From Alphaproteobacteria bacterium (GTDB lineage Bacteria > Pseudomonadota > Alphaproteobacteria > Micropepsales > Micropepsaceae): a DNA stretch of 64,000 bases. Under the pieces are notes generated by a model, which had not been told where the DNA came from, did not search any database, and saw nothing but the letters and a program-made list of their open reading frames with translations. The stretch is taken from the NCBI GenBank assembly GCA_947465395.1, contig CANIAL010000009.1, positions 33,822 through 97,821 of the forward strand, in the 5' to 3' direction. Below are positions 47,032 through 58,881 of the stretch, piece after piece. Each line of letters begins with the position of its first letter. Position 1 is the stretch's first letter. The translations under genes were made by a program, and so were the position numbers.

Positions 47032-48012
47032 ATGCAACCCATCATGGAAGAACCGGGCGCACGCCGCATCCATCTGCGGGAGATTTCCGGCGACAGCGAA
47101 GCGCCGCTGGAAACGGTGGGCCAGGACCTGCGCGCTGCGCGGCTGCGCCGGGGCGACGACATCGCCACCGTCTCGCGCGCCCTCAAGATCGGCAAGGATC
47201 ACCTGACCTCGCTCGAAGAAGACAATATGGAAAACCTGCCGGGCAAGACCTATGCGATCGGTTTTGTGCGCTCCTATGCCGGTTACCTGGGCCTGAACAC
47301 CACGCAGATGGTGGACCGTTTCAAGCTGGAAATCGCGGGCCGTCACGACGAACAGCAGTTGCCCTCCAGCTCCATGATGGTGGAGGAGCGCCGGTTGCCC
47401 AATGGCTGGCGCATCGTGGCGGGCATCGTGGTGCTGGCGCTGGCCTATGGCGTCTGGCACATTTTTTCGCCCGGCACGCCGTCACAGACCGTGCCGCCCG
47501 CGCCCGTGATTGTTGCCCCGCGTCCCGCCGCGCCGCCGCCCGCACCGGAACCTGCCGCGCCCGCGCCGGACCAATCTTCAGCCAATATGCCGGCTACCAA
47601 TGCGCCCGCTGCCGCCACACCAGTTCCAACACCCGTGCAAACCGCAACCCCGTCCCCCGCAGCGCCCGTCACGGGCGCGGCAGTTCCGGCGGTTACCGCG
47701 GAAATTCCGGCAAATGGCCGGGTTTTCGGCTCCCTCAACCATGATGCCAGGGTCATTCTTAAAGCCCGGGGCGATACCCATATACTGGTGCGTGGACGGG
47801 ACGGGATGGTTTATATCAACCGCAACCTGAAGCCGGGCGATTCCTATAACTTGCCCAATATCGTGGGATTGTCGCTGACCACCACCAATGCCGGCGCGGT
47901 GGAGTTGCTGCTGGATGGAACCGCCATGGGCCGGGCCGGGGCCGAATTGCAAACGGTGGGCGACATCCCGCTGGACCCGCAGGCGATCGCGGACCGCGGG
48001 CGTCGCCGCTGA
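47032..48012 (+). CDS. RodZ-like membrane protein (HTH, TM, DUF4115)
   Basis: A 326-residue protein. Residues about 25-100 form an HTH-like domain (VGQDLRAARLRRGDDIATVS, FVRSYAGYLGL). One membrane helix lies near residue 125-145 (GWRIVAGIVVLALAYGVWHIF), then about 90 residues of Pro/Ala-rich linker, and a DUF4115 domain ending in DIPLDPQAIA. RodZ links MreB filaments to the cell-wall machinery. The start is uncertain between GTG 47023, ATG 47032 and ATG 47044. ispG follows after 15 bases, a common arrangement. Confidence 0.85.
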   Translation: MQPIMEEPGARRIHLREISGDSEAPLETVGQDLRAARLRRGDDIATVSRALKIGKDHLTSLEEDNMENLPGKTYAIGFVRSYAGYLGLNTTQMVDRFKLEIAGRHDEQQLPSSSMMVEERRLPNGWRIVAGIVVLALAYGVWHIFSPGTPSQTVPPAPVIVAPRPAAPPPAPEPAAPAPDQSSANMPATNAPAAATPVPTPVQTATPSPAAPVTGAAVPAVTAEIPANGRVFGSLNHDARVILKARGDTHILVRGRDGMVYINRNLKPGDSYNLPNIVGLSLTTTNAGAVELLLDGTAMGRAGAELQTVGDIPLDPQAIADRGRRR

Positions 48013-48027
48013 ACTGAAGGACGTACG

Positions 48028-49164
48028 ATGAGCATTCGCGCATATCGCGACATTCACCGGCGCAAATCGCGCCAGATCATGGTGGGCAAGGTAGCCGTGG
48101 GCGGCGATGCGCCGATCACGGTGCAGACCATGACCAACACAATCACCGGTGATGCGCGCGCCACCATTGACCAGATCAGGCAGATTGAAGAAGCGGGCGC
48201 CGACATCGTGCGCGTGTCCTGCCCCGACGAAGACGCCACCCGGGCGATGAAGGCGATTTGCCTGGCCAGCACCATTCCCGTCGTCGCCGACATTCATTTT
48301 CACTACAAGCGCGCCATCGAGGCGGCGGTGAACGGCGCCGCCTGCCTTCGCATCAATCCCGGCAATATCGGCTCGGCCGCCCGCGTGCGCGAGGTTGTGC
48401 AGGCCGCCAAGGACCATGGCTGTTCCATGCGCATCGGCGTCAATGCCGGATCGCTGGAGCCCGACTTGCTGGAGAAATATGGCGAGCCTTGCCCCGAAGC
48501 CATGGTGGAAAGCGCGCTCAACCACGCCAGGATCCTGGATGACCTCGACTTCCGCGAATACAAGATTTCCGTGAAGGCGTCGGACCCCTTCCTGGCCGTG
48601 GCCGCATATCAGGCCCTGTCGGAAGCGATTGATTGCCCGCTGCATGTGGGCATCACCGAAGCCGGCGGCATGATTTCCGGCACGGTGAAATCCTCCATCG
48701 GCATGGGCATGCTGCTGTGGAGCGGCATTGGCGACACCATCCGCGTTTCGCTGTCCGCCGATCCGGTGGAAGAGGTGCGGGTGGGCTTCGACATCCTGAA
48801 GTCGCTGAATTTGCGCCATCGCGGCGTCAACATAATTTCCTGCCCCAGTTGCGCGCGCCAGGGCTTCAACGTGATCGAGACGGTGCGCGAACTGGAAACG
48901 CGCCTGAAGCACATCGCCACGCCCATGTCGCTGTCCATCATCGGCTGCGTGGTCAACGGCCCCGGCGAAGCCAAGGAAACCGACATGGCCTTTACCGGCG
49001 GCGGCGCGGGCAAGGGCCATGGCATGATCTATCTGAACGGCAAGCCCGCCTACAAGCTGGGCAATGAAAAGCTGCTGGAGCATGTGGTCGAGCTTTGCGA
49101 GAAAAAAGCCGCCGAGATCGAAGCTGCCCGCGGCGCCGCCGAACCCCTCGAAGCCGCACAGTAG
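48028..49164 (+). CDS. ispG: 4-hydroxy-3-methylbut-2-en-1-yl diphosphate synthase
   Basis: A 378-residue Isp[26 protein letters not shown] and the GCxxNGPGE motif ([13 protein letters not shown]) are present, and Fe-S ligands are in [14 protein letters not shown] (two Cys) plus the GCVV Cys. It makes HMBPP in the MEP isoprenoid pathway using a [4Fe-4S] cluster. The form without the extra insert domain fits bacteria. A strong terminator follows. Confidence 0.97.
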   Translation: MSIRAYRDIHRRKSRQIMVGKVAVGGDAPITVQTMTNTITGDARATIDQIRQIEEAGADIVRVSCPDEDATRAMKAICLASTIPVVADIHFHYKRAIEAAVNGAACLRINPGNIGSAARVREVVQAAKDHGCSMRIGVNAGSLEPDLLEKYGEPCPEAMVESALNHARILDDLDFREYKISVKASDPFLAVAAYQALSEAIDCPLHVGITEAGGMISGTVKSSIGMGMLLWSGIGDTIRVSLSADPVEEVRVGFDILKSLNLRHRGVNIISCPSCARQGFNVIETVRELETRLKHIATPMSLSIIGCVVNGPGEAKETDMAFTGGGAGKGHGMIYLNGKPAYKLGNEKLLEHVVELCEKKAAEIEAARGAAEPLEAAQ

Positions 49165-49180
49165 CGACCGACATTGACGG

Positions 49181-49217
49181 GGCAGCCGCGAACCCTCGCG
49201 GCTGCCTTTTCGTTTTT
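49181..49217 (+). terminator. Rho-independent terminator after ispG
   Basis: GGCAGCCGCGA and TCGCGGCTGCC form an 11-bp perfect stem with loop ACCC, followed by TTTTCGTTTTT. It lies 17 bases after the ispG stop and just before prfA. Confidence 0.95.
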
Positions 49218-49228
49218 ACAGAGTTCAA

Positions 49229-50311
49229 ATGATTCCAACCGCAAAAATCGAGCGCCTGCTGGACCGCTTTTCCGCCCTGGAAAGCGAGATGGCGTCTGGC
49301 GCATCCGGTCCGGCTTTCGTCAAGCTGTCGCGGGAACATGCCGAACTGGCGCCCGTGATCGCCATTGCGCGGTCATGGCGCGCCGCCCAGATCGAGCTGG
49401 AAGGGGCGGAGGCCATGATCGCCGATGCCGCCAGCGACAGTGAAATGCGAAGCCTGGCGGAACAGGAACGCGCTGATCTCCGCACCCAGCTGGCCGAACT
49501 GGACAGGCAGTTGAAGGTCCAGCTTCTGCCCCGCGACGCGGCGGATGCATCTTCTGCCATCGTGGAAATCCGCGCCGGCACCGGCGGCGATGAAGCCGCG
49601 CTTTTCGCGGGCGATTTGCTGGGCATGTACCAGCGTTATTGCGGGCTGCAGGGCTGGAAGACGGAAATCATGTCCCTGTCGGACAGCGACATGGGCGGGT
49701 TCAAGGATGCGACCCTGGAAGTGCAGGGGCGCGGCGCTTACGCGAAACTGAAATTCGAAAGCGGCGTCCACCGGGTGCAGCGCGTGCCGGCCACCGAGAA
49801 TCAAGGCCGCATCCACACTTCGGCGGCCACGGTGGCGGTACTGCCGGAGGCCGAAGACGTGGACGTGGATGTGCAGGACAAGGACCTTCGCATTGACACC
49901 TATCGCGCCCAGGGCGCGGGCGGCCAGCATGTCAACAAGACCGACTCGGCCGTCCGCATCACCCACATCCCCACCGGCACGGTGGTGGCGATGCAGGAAG
50001 AAAAATCCCAGCACAAGAACAAGGCCAAGGCCATGATGCTGTTGAAGGCGAAAATCTATGACGCCGAACGCAGCCGGGTGGACGCCGCCCGCGCATCCGA
50101 GCGCAAGTCGCTGGTGGGATCGGGCGACCGCTCCGAGCGCATCCGCACCTATAACTTCCCGCAAGGCCGCGTTACGGACCACCGCATCAATCTGACGCTC
50201 TATAATCTGCCGCGCATCGTCAGCGGCGACGAGCTGGGCCAGGTGATTGACGCGCTGGTGGCGCAGGACCAGGCCGACCGGCTGGCGGAATATGAGGCGT
50301 CGGAAAACTGA
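49229..50311 (+). CDS. prfA: Peptide chain release factor 1
   Basis: A 360-residue RF1. The catalytic loop is [20 protein letters not shown] (GGQ), and the anticodon-like PxT region is in [16 protein letters not shown]. It ends translation at UAA and UAG. Start ATG at 49229 follows the ispG terminator. Its stop overlaps prmC (TGATG), the methylase that modifies its GGQ glutamine. Confidence 0.97.
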   Translation: MIPTAKIERLLDRFSALESEMASGASGPAFVKLSREHAELAPVIAIARSWRAAQIELEGAEAMIADAASDSEMRSLAEQERADLRTQLAELDRQLKVQLLPRDAADASSAIVEIRAGTGGDEAALFAGDLLGMYQRYCGLQGWKTEIMSLSDSDMGGFKDATLEVQGRGAYAKLKFESGVHRVQRVPATENQGRIHTSAATVAVLPEAEDVDVDVQDKDLRIDTYRAQGAGGQHVNKTDSAVRITHIPTGTVVAMQEEKSQHKNKAKAMMLLKAKIYDAERSRVDAARASERKSLVGSGDRSERIRTYNFPQGRVTDHRINLTLYNLPRIVSGDELGQVIDALVAQDQADRLAEYEASEN

Positions 50312-51105
50312 TGCTGGAAAGCGCCGCCGCCCGCCTGGCTGCGGCGGGCATCGAAAATCCCCGGGGTGAGGCGCGGCTGCTGCTGGCGCATGTGCTGGGC
50401 GTGGGCCGCGATGCTGTCCTGGCCGAGCCATCGCTGACGCCAGACCAACAAAAGACATTCGATGTGCTGGTGACACGCCGCGCCGCCCGCGAACCATACG
50501 CCTATATCACCGGCAAGCGTGACTTCTGGACGCTGACCCTGGATGTCGGTCCCGGCGTGCTGATCCCGCGCCCGGAAACCGAAACCCTGATCGAAGCCGC
50601 AATGGCAGAAACAAGGACGGCGAAACGCATAGCCGACCTTGGCACCGGCAGCGGTGCGCTGCTGCTGGCGGCGCTGTCTGAATACCGGGACGCCACCGGC
50701 ATCGGTTTTGAATCCTCGCCGCTGGCCCATGCCTATGCGGCGCGCAACGCCGCCCGCATCGCGCCAAGCCGTGCCGAAATCCGCCTGGCCGACTGGAACA
50801 CGGCCACCGGCCCTTTCGACCTTGTTTTCTGCAACCCGCCCTATATCGCCAGCGCCGAGATCGAAACTCTGGAACCGGACGTTCGCCAGTTCGAGCCCCG
50901 TGCGGCACTGGATGGAGGGCCCGACGGACTGGCCTGTTATCAATCCCTGTCAACATTGCTGCCCCGTATCCTTGCCCCCGGCGCCTTTGCCATCCTGGAA
51001 CTGGGCGCGGGTCAGGAACCCCGTTTTGCAGGGTTAAACCATGTCCGGACTGTGCCGGACCTGGCCGGTATTGGCCGCGCCATGGTCCTCTCCGCTCCAG
51101 AATAA
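50311..51105 (+). CDS. prmC: Release factor glutamine methyltransferase
   Basis: A 264-residue PrmC. The N-terminal helical bundle leads to IADLGTGSGALLLAAL (SAM site) and FDLVFCNPPYIAS (NPPY motif that holds the glutamine). It methylates the GGQ glutamine of RF1 and RF2. Translational coupling with prfA (TGATG) is typical. Confidence 0.96.
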   Translation: MLESAAARLAAAGIENPRGEARLLLAHVLGVGRDAVLAEPSLTPDQQKTFDVLVTRRAAREPYAYITGKRDFWTLTLDVGPGVLIPRPETETLIEAAMAETRTAKRIADLGTGSGALLLAALSEYRDATGIGFESSPLAHAYAARNAARIAPSRAEIRLADWNTATGPFDLVFCNPPYIASAEIETLEPDVRQFEPRAALDGGPDGLACYQSLSTLLPRILAPGAFAILELGAGQEPRFAGLNHVRTVPDLAGIGRAMVLSAPE

Positions 51106-51180
51106 GGTTGGAAAAGCTCCATTCATGGGCTAGTTTGGTTTTCAGGGAATCGTATATTCCACCCGCATGGCCTGAAAAGG

Positions 51181-51216
51181 CGCGGACCGGTTTGCGAAAA
51201 GCGACCGGCCCCTTTT
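51181..51216 (+). terminator. Possible terminator after prfA-prmC
   Basis: CCGGTTTGC and GCGACCGG form an imperfect stem around GAAAA, followed by CCCCTTTT. The stem has one bulge, so confidence is moderate. Confidence 0.5.
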
Positions 51217-51305
51217 AAGCGGGAAAACGGGGCTAAAAACCGAAAACAGGCCGGCTTCGCGATACGCAAGTGCGTTTGCCGCCTTAGACAAGGCACTTCT
51301 TGAAC

Positions 51306-51761
51306 ATGAAACGCTCACGCAGAGGCGGCCGCAGGCCTCAACACAATGGTGGTGGCGGCGGCCAGCACAACAGCAGCAACAATGGCGGCGGTGGCGGCTA
51401 CAACCCCAACCGCACATTTGATTCCTCCGGCCCGGAGATAAAGATCCGCGGCTCGGCCAGCCATGTCTATGAAAAATATCTCCAGCTTGCCCGCGACGCC
51501 AATTCCGGCGGCGACCGCGTCATGGCCGAGAATTATCTTCAGCATGCGGAGCATTATTACCGCATCATGGCCGTGGCGGCCGCGCAAGCGGCGCAGCACC
51601 AGGCCCAGCTGGCGGCGCAGAATCCCCGCCCGCCGGAGCAGAATGGCCAGCCGGGCCAGCAGCCGCAGCCGGGCGCACAGCCCGGCCAGCCGGAATCTCC
51701 CTCCTTCTCTCTTAATGAATCGGAAGAGGACGAAGGCGAAGAAGAGGCAGAAGCGAATTAA
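51306..51761 (+). CDS. DUF4167 protein (Gly/Asn-rich, RNA-binding-like)
   Basis: A 151-residue protein. The N-terminus is KRSRRGGRRPQHNGGGGG followed by Asn/Ser/Gly repeats, then the DUF4167 core IKIRGSASHVYEKYLQLARDANSGGDRVMAENYLQHAEHYYRI. The C-terminus is Gln/Pro-rich and ends acidic. The family is alphaproteobacterial and usually follows prmC as here. Function unknown, with the basic Gly-rich start suggesting nucleic-acid binding. The ATG at 51306 is used rather than a TTG two codons earlier. Confidence 0.9.
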   Translation: MKRSRRGGRRPQHNGGGGGQHNSSNNGGGGGYNPNRTFDSSGPEIKIRGSASHVYEKYLQLARDANSGGDRVMAENYLQHAEHYYRIMAVAAAQAAQHQAQLAAQNPRPPEQNGQPGQQPQPGAQPGQPESPSFSLNESEEDEGEEEAEAN

Positions 51762-51770
51762 TCTTTGTTA

Positions 51771-51850
51771 CCCCCATCTGTCCGCCACGGGGGCAAGCCC
51801 CCTAGCGGACATCTTCCCCCGTCATTCGCTACGCTGACGGGGGAAGAAAG
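51771..51850 (-). repeat. 80-base double-hairpin repeat, family B, copy 2 (inverted)
   Basis: Reverse complement matches 37743-37822 at 77 of 80 positions. The three differences fall in one stem: T51822-A51837 replaces C-G, and A51824-T51835 replaces a G-T wobble. It lies between the DUF4167 stop and the clpB promoter. Confidence 0.93.
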
Positions 51851-51871
51851 ACGGCGCCTGCTTTTGCAGCC

Positions 51872-51900
51872 CTTGTAGCGCCTGTATCTACGACCCATAT
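51872..51900 (+). promoter_or_regulatory. Heat-shock (sigma-32/RpoH) promoter of clpB
   Basis: CTTGTAG, then 15 bases, then CCCATAT match the RpoH consensus CTTGAAA-N(11-16)-CCCATNT well. It ends 21 bases before the clpB ATG, so the leader is very short and contains the CGAGAGG ribosome-binding site. Confidence 0.78.
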
Positions 51901-51921
51901 TTGCCGGGAACGAGAGGCAAA

Positions 51922-54546
<2,625 letters not shown>

Positions 54547-56133
54547 CTATTTGGTCCGCGCCTGGCGAAGGCCATTGCCATTGTCCGCCACCTTGGTCTC
54601 CAAGGGCAGCGACGCGATCACGGCATCGGTCTTCAGCCGCTGGTCCAGGAATTCGCGCAGTTCCTTGCCAGACAGCATGCGGCCGTCCGCCATCTTCACC
54701 TTCAGCGGATTGACCTGGGCCGCGTTCAGGCGGATTTCGTAATGCAGGTGCGGCCCCGTCGCCAACCCGCTCATGCCGCTGAAGGCAAACACCTGGCCCT
54801 GGCGTACCCGCGCGCGCGCCCGCATGCCGGGCGCAAAGCGCGACAGATGGCCATACGCGGTGGCGTAATTGTTGCCATGGTTGATGATGACGAAATTGCC
54901 ATAGCCGCTGGCGCGGCCCATGAACTGGATGGAGCCACCGCCCGCCGCCATCACCGGCGTGCCGATGGGAACGGCGAAATCCACGCCCTTGTGCATGCGG
55001 GTATAGCCCAGGATGGGATGGAAGCGCGCGCCAAACCCGGATGAGATGCGCGCGCCGTCCACCGGCGTCTTCATCAGCACCCCCTTGGCGCTCTGGCCCT
55101 TGGCGTCGAAATAATCGGCGGGCTGGTCGGGATCAGTCTGGTAGCGGTACAGCACAATGTCTTTCCCGCCCAAGGTCAGCCGCGCATAGGAAATGTTGCC
55201 GATCTTGGCGGGCTGTCCCTGCGGCGTGTAGTAATAATCATAATAGACCTCGAACGCGTCGCCCGGCTGCAAATCGCGCTGGAAGTCCACCTTGTAGGAG
55301 AACATGCGGATCATCTCGACCACGATGTCGGCGGGAATGCCGGCCTGCATGCCCGCCAGATAAAGGCTGGAATCGATGGTCGCGCCGGCGCGGTGGCGAT
55401 GCACCTCCAGCGTTTTTTGCGTGGTGGTGGCGGTGAAGACGCCCGTGGGCGCGCGGGTCACGGTGATTTCCTGCTGGATGCTGGGCGAGAAATGTACCGA
55501 CAGCAGACGCTGGATGGCCTGGCTGCTGGCGGGCGTGGCGCCCACTTCGCTGTCTTCTTCCACCGGCACTTCCACCGGCTTCTTGTTGACCATCACGATC
55601 ATGGTCTTGGGCTTGGGCGCCACACCGCTGGCGCCAATGGTGGGCGCCAGGGTGTAGGTCAGGTCCAGCGACATGCCCGCCTTCAGCGCGCGCGGATTGA
55701 AATCCTTGCCCAGCGCCACCACCACGGCATTGGCGTCGGCGGGGGACACGCCCACATCCTCGATCGCGCCCGCCAGCGTGTCGCCCGGATCAAGCGTGAT
55801 GGTGCGGGTTTCCACGCCGGGGTTCGGGTTGGCGAAATCCTCGTTGCCCTTCATGCCGGGATGGAAGGCAGGCATGGGCGTGGAGAAAGGATCGGCGCGT
55901 TCGATCAGCGCGGTGAAAAGCTCGTACGCCATGGCGGTGTGGTTGGGCTGGCCCACCATGGGCCGCGTGGGCGGCATGGTGCCGATGGCCATCCAGGCCA
56001 CCGCGCCCGCCACCAGTGCCGTCAGGGACGTGGAGACAATCGCCCAGCGCCCATCGGTGCTGGCCAGCGCCTCGCCCATTTTCCTCGCAGAAAGGGGGCG
56101 GCGCGTAGAAATGGAAAGACGGCGCTGGGCCAA
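54547..56133 (-). CDS. M23-family peptidoglycan endopeptidase (LysM-like, membrane-anchored)
   Basis: A 528-residue protein. One membrane helix lies near residue 30-50 (AIVSTSLTALVAGAVAWMAIG). A LysM-like region at about residues 110-165 (DTLAGAIEDVGVSPADAN) is followed by a long beta-rich part. The C-terminal peptidase has HKGVDFAVPIGTPV (His, Asp) and TGPHLHYEIRLN (HxH), so zinc ligands are intact. It likely cuts peptide cross-links in the periplasm for cell growth or separation, or activates amidases. It stands alone. Confidence 0.9.
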   Translation of the reverse strand: MAQRRLSISTRRPLSARKMGEALASTDGRWAIVSTSLTALVAGAVAWMAIGTMPPTRPMVGQPNHTAMAYELFTALIERADPFSTPMPAFHPGMKGNEDFANPNPGVETRTITLDPGDTLAGAIEDVGVSPADANAVVVALGKDFNPRALKAGMSLDLTYTLAPTIGASGVAPKPKTMIVMVNKKPVEVPVEEDSEVGATPASSQAIQRLLSVHFSPSIQQEITVTRAPTGVFTATTTQKTLEVHRHRAGATIDSSLYLAGMQAGIPADIVVEMIRMFSYKVDFQRDLQPGDAFEVYYDYYYTPQGQPAKIGNISYARLTLGGKDIVLYRYQTDPDQPADYFDAKGQSAKGVLMKTPVDGARISSGFGARFHPILGYTRMHKGVDFAVPIGTPVMAAGGGSIQFMGRASGYGNFVIINHGNNYATAYGHLSRFAPGMRARARVRQGQVFAFSGMSGLATGPHLHYEIRLNAAQVNPLKVKMADGRMLSGKELREFLDQRLKTDAVIASLPLETKVADNGNGLRQARTK

Positions 56134-56230
56134 ATTGGGGTCCGGTCGAAGCAGGCGCGGCGATTAAGCCTTTGGGGCGGGGCAGGGTCAAGGCATTTCG
56201 CGCCAAGACCCTGTTCTGCCTTAAGAATTG

Positions 56231-56659
56231 CTAATCGCTGACCTGGTGCGGATCAATTTGCCGGATGGGCAGGTCCCAGTGATTGACCGTCAATTCCCCG
56301 CGCCGGTCCTCGTCGCGGTGCATGGCGGCGCGGTCGGGAAAGACTTGGCGTTCCACCTCGCCGCTGTGGCGCGAGGCTTCATAGCTGGGGAAGGTGATGA
56401 CGATGCGGTAATTCCAGCGCGCATCCTCGCTGGTGTGCAGGCCCGGCTTCTCCACGATGTAGTTAGTGACAAAGCCAAGCTGCTTCTCGCGGTCCAGAAT
56501 GGCGATCTGGTATTTCTGGAACAGCTTCCACCATTCGCCCTCGTGCCCGGACTGGATGTGATAGACCCGTTCCACCTGATAGGGCGTCTCCGCGGCCTGG
56601 GCGGCCAAAGCCGGCATGGTCATCAGTCCGGCGGCAAAAATCGTGGCAAGCAAACGCAT
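56231..56659 (-). CDS. Exported protein of unknown function
   Basis: A 142-residue protein with a signal peptide (MRLLATIFAAGLMTMPALAAQ). The body has VERVYHIQSGHEGEWWKLFQKY and ARWNYRIVITFPSYEASRH, a pattern that recalls dimeric alpha/beta-barrel (NIPSNAP-like) proteins. No catalytic motif is visible and the assignment is weak. It starts within 11 codons of an alternative; the signal peptide and an AACAACCTCC complement decide. Not clearly part of an operon. Confidence 0.7.
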   Translation of the reverse strand: MRLLATIFAAGLMTMPALAAQAAETPYQVERVYHIQSGHEGEWWKLFQKYQIAILDREKQLGFVTNYIVEKPGLHTSEDARWNYRIVITFPSYEASRHSGEVERQVFPDRAAMHRDEDRRGELTVNHWDLPIRQIDPHQVSD

Positions 56660-56821
56660 AACAACCTCCAATGAAAACAGAGGCGTCACAGTGACCGCCG
56701 TTTCCGGTGATGCAAACCGCGTGTAATTGTTCGAAGCTTCAGGATTTTATGCGTTTGAAATTTCCATGAATCGCCTGGCCTTGCGTAATCATGGTTGTAG
56801 CGGCCATTACGCGACCTGGCG

Positions 56822-57310
56822 TCAGCAGTTCTGCGCCGCCAACTCCTGCATCAGCGCCTGAATATTTACCGCCAAGGCCGCTTTCGCCTCGTCATACTTG
56901 CTGTTCCAGGACGGGCTTTTCCATTGCCGCGCGCCTTCCAGGCCCGGCGCCTGCGCCGCTTCGTTGAAGGCGATGGTGATGTCGGCCTTGGCTACGTCCT
57001 CGCGGGTCATCTTGCGCAAGGGATCGGCGATGGTGTTGATGCCGTCGCCGCGCAGATGCGACGCCAGCGCGGGGGAGATATCGCTGGAAGGGTCCCTGGG
57101 CGGCTCGACGCCGCGCGATTGCACGATCACCGAAAATCCCCGCGCCCTGGCGGCACGCCGCAATTCCTCCCGCGCGATGGCGCTTTGCACCACGCCCAGC
57201 GGGCAGATGAAAAGCACGTGGCGGACGGGGCATGGCTTTGCATGGGCCTGGGTTGCAATCAGCATCGCGACGGCAGATTGAATCTGCGTGCGGCGATCAA
57301 GCACGGCCAT
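56822..57310 (-). CDS. Exported LMW-phosphatase-like protein with altered P-loop
   Basis: A 162-residue protein. After a short N-terminus with a weak signal peptide (TQIQSAVAMLIATQAHAKP), the fold starts with HVLFICPLGVVQSAIAREEL. This matches the LMW-PTP/ArsC loop C-x5-R-S but has Gln42 in place of Arg; Cys36 and Ser43 remain. The general-acid Asp near the end (DP motif) appears as SPSW. KADITIAFNEAAQ follows the family pattern. It is probably not a standard phosphatase and may bind a ligand instead. The SOD gene is divergent. Confidence 0.68.
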   Translation of the reverse strand: MAVLDRRTQIQSAVAMLIATQAHAKPCPVRHVLFICPLGVVQSAIAREELRRAARARGFSVIVQSRGVEPPRDPSSDISPALASHLRGDGINTIADPLRKMTREDVAKADITIAFNEAAQAPGLEGARQWKSPSWNSKYDEAKAALAVNIQALMQELAAQNC

Positions 57311-57391
57311 GGCAGCCCCCAGATTGACTTCGCGGGCTGATCGTATCACGACTCTTGCCGGCCACGGAAATCATTTTCGAAAGGATCGCGC

Positions 57392-58099
57392 ATGACAAAT
57401 ACCTTTGACCGCAGGGATTTCGTGAACGGCGCCGGCATCGCCATGGGCGCCGCCATGCTGGCCGCGTCAACCGGGGCACAGGCGCAAATCGCCGCGCCCA
57501 CGGGTCCCTACACCATCAAGCCGCTGCCCTTTGATCCCAAGAGCATCAAGGGCCTGTCCGAGAAGATTCTCGTCAGCCATCATGACAACAATTACGCGGG
57601 CGCGGTGCGCCGCCTGAATGCGATCGCGGCGGAATTCGGGGCGCTGGATGTGGCCAAGGCGCCGGTCTACACCATCAACGGCCTCAAGCGCGAAGAGCTG
57701 ATGGCCATGAATTCCATGATCCTGCATGATCTGTATTTCGCAGGACTTGGCGGTGGCGGCGCGCCCGGCGGCAATCTGGCAGCGGTTCTTGCGCGCGATT
57801 TCGGCAGCGTGGCGCGCTGGCAGGCCGAGTTTACCGCCATGGGCAAGGCCGAAGGCGGCGGTTCGGGCTGGGTGCTGCTGACTTATTCGCCCCATGACAA
57901 GCGACTTGTCAATCAATGGGCGTCGGACCACACCACCACATTGGCGGGCGGGCGGCCCATCCTGGCGCTGGACATGTATGAACATGCCTATCACATGGAT
58001 TATGGCGCCAGCGCGGGCGGCTATGTGGATGCCGTGATGGCGGCGATCAACTGGAACAATGTCGCCGCCAACTTCGACCGCTATAGCCGGGAAGGGTGA
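57392..58099 (+). CDS. Tat-exported Fe/Mn superoxide dismutase
   Basis: A 235-residue protein. FDRRDFVNGAGIAMGAAMLA is a Tat signal. The SOD domain shows LSEKILVSHHDNNYAGAVRRLN (first His), MNSMILHDLYFAGLGG (second His) and LDMYEHAYHMDYGASA (Asp and His). YF and GW residues around the site fit the iron or cambialistic type. It removes superoxide in the periplasm. Cytoplasmic copies must lie elsewhere. The S1/P1 nuclease gene follows after 10 bases. Confidence 0.87.
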   Translation: MTNTFDRRDFVNGAGIAMGAAMLAASTGAQAQIAAPTGPYTIKPLPFDPKSIKGLSEKILVSHHDNNYAGAVRRLNAIAAEFGALDVAKAPVYTINGLKREELMAMNSMILHDLYFAGLGGGGAPGGNLAAVLARDFGSVARWQAEFTAMGKAEGGGSGWVLLTYSPHDKRLVNQWASDHTTTLAGGRPILALDMYEHAYHMDYGASAGGYVDAVMAAINWNNVAANFDRYSREG

Positions 58100-58109
58100 C
58101 AGCGCGGCC

Positions 58110-58881
58110 ATGCGCTGCCTTCTGGCATTTCTTTTCATTTTTCTCGCGTCCCCCGCTTTTGCCTGGGGGCCGGGCGGGCATGAGATCGCCGCCGCCATCG
58201 CCGCCGACAATCTCACCGCATCAGCGCGGGCAAAAGTGGGTGCCATATTGGGCGGCGATGCCCGCGCCTTGATGATCCTGGATTCAAGCTGGGCCGATGA
58301 AGTCCGCTCTGACCGGCCGGAAACCGGCCCTTGGCATTATGTGAACATTCCGCTTGGCGTGCGCGGCTATGATGCGCGGCGCGATTGCCAGCAAAATGAT
58401 TGCGTGGTGGCGGTGATTGACCGCATGGCCCGGCTGGTGGGCGATGCCCGTACGCCGCGTCTGGAGCGGACAGAGGCGCTGCGGTATTTGATCCATTTCG
58501 TGGCCGACATTCATCAGCCGCTGCATGCCACCGATGATCATGACCGGGGCGGCAACAGCCGTTACCTTTACTATCGCGGCAAGCGCATGAACCTGCATGG
58601 GCTGTGGGACCAGGATGCGGTGCGGGCCCTGGGCCGCGATCCGCTTGCGGTTGCGGCGGCGATGGAACGCAATATTGATCCGCGCGCGCGCCGCCATGTC
58701 GGGCGGCAATCCCGCCGACTGGGCCAATGAAAGCCTGCGCGCGGCGGAAACCATCTATGCGGGACTGCCCGCCAATGGGCGGCTGCCCAACAATTATGCT
58801 GACAGCCAGCGCGGCCTTACGCAGGACAGGCTCGCAAAAGCGGGCCTGCGGCTGGCGGCGCTGCTGAACCGTATGCTTTAG
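58110..58881 (+). pseudogene. S1/P1-type nuclease, split by a one-base frameshift
   Basis: The first frame (58110-58730) has a signal peptide (MRCLLAFLFIFLASPAFA) and the zinc-site start WGPGGHE, then DIHQPLHATDDHDRGGN and LHGLWD. It reads into RRHVGRQSRRLGQ and stops early. The continuation SGGNPADWANESLRAAETIY...LPNNYADSQRGLTQDRLAKA is in the next frame to 58881. Deleting one C in the CGCGCGCGCCGCC tract near 58685-58695 restores a single 256-residue protein. Most zinc ligands precede the break, but the C-terminal helices with the final residues are lost. Sequencing error in the GC repeat is possible. Confidence 0.72.
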
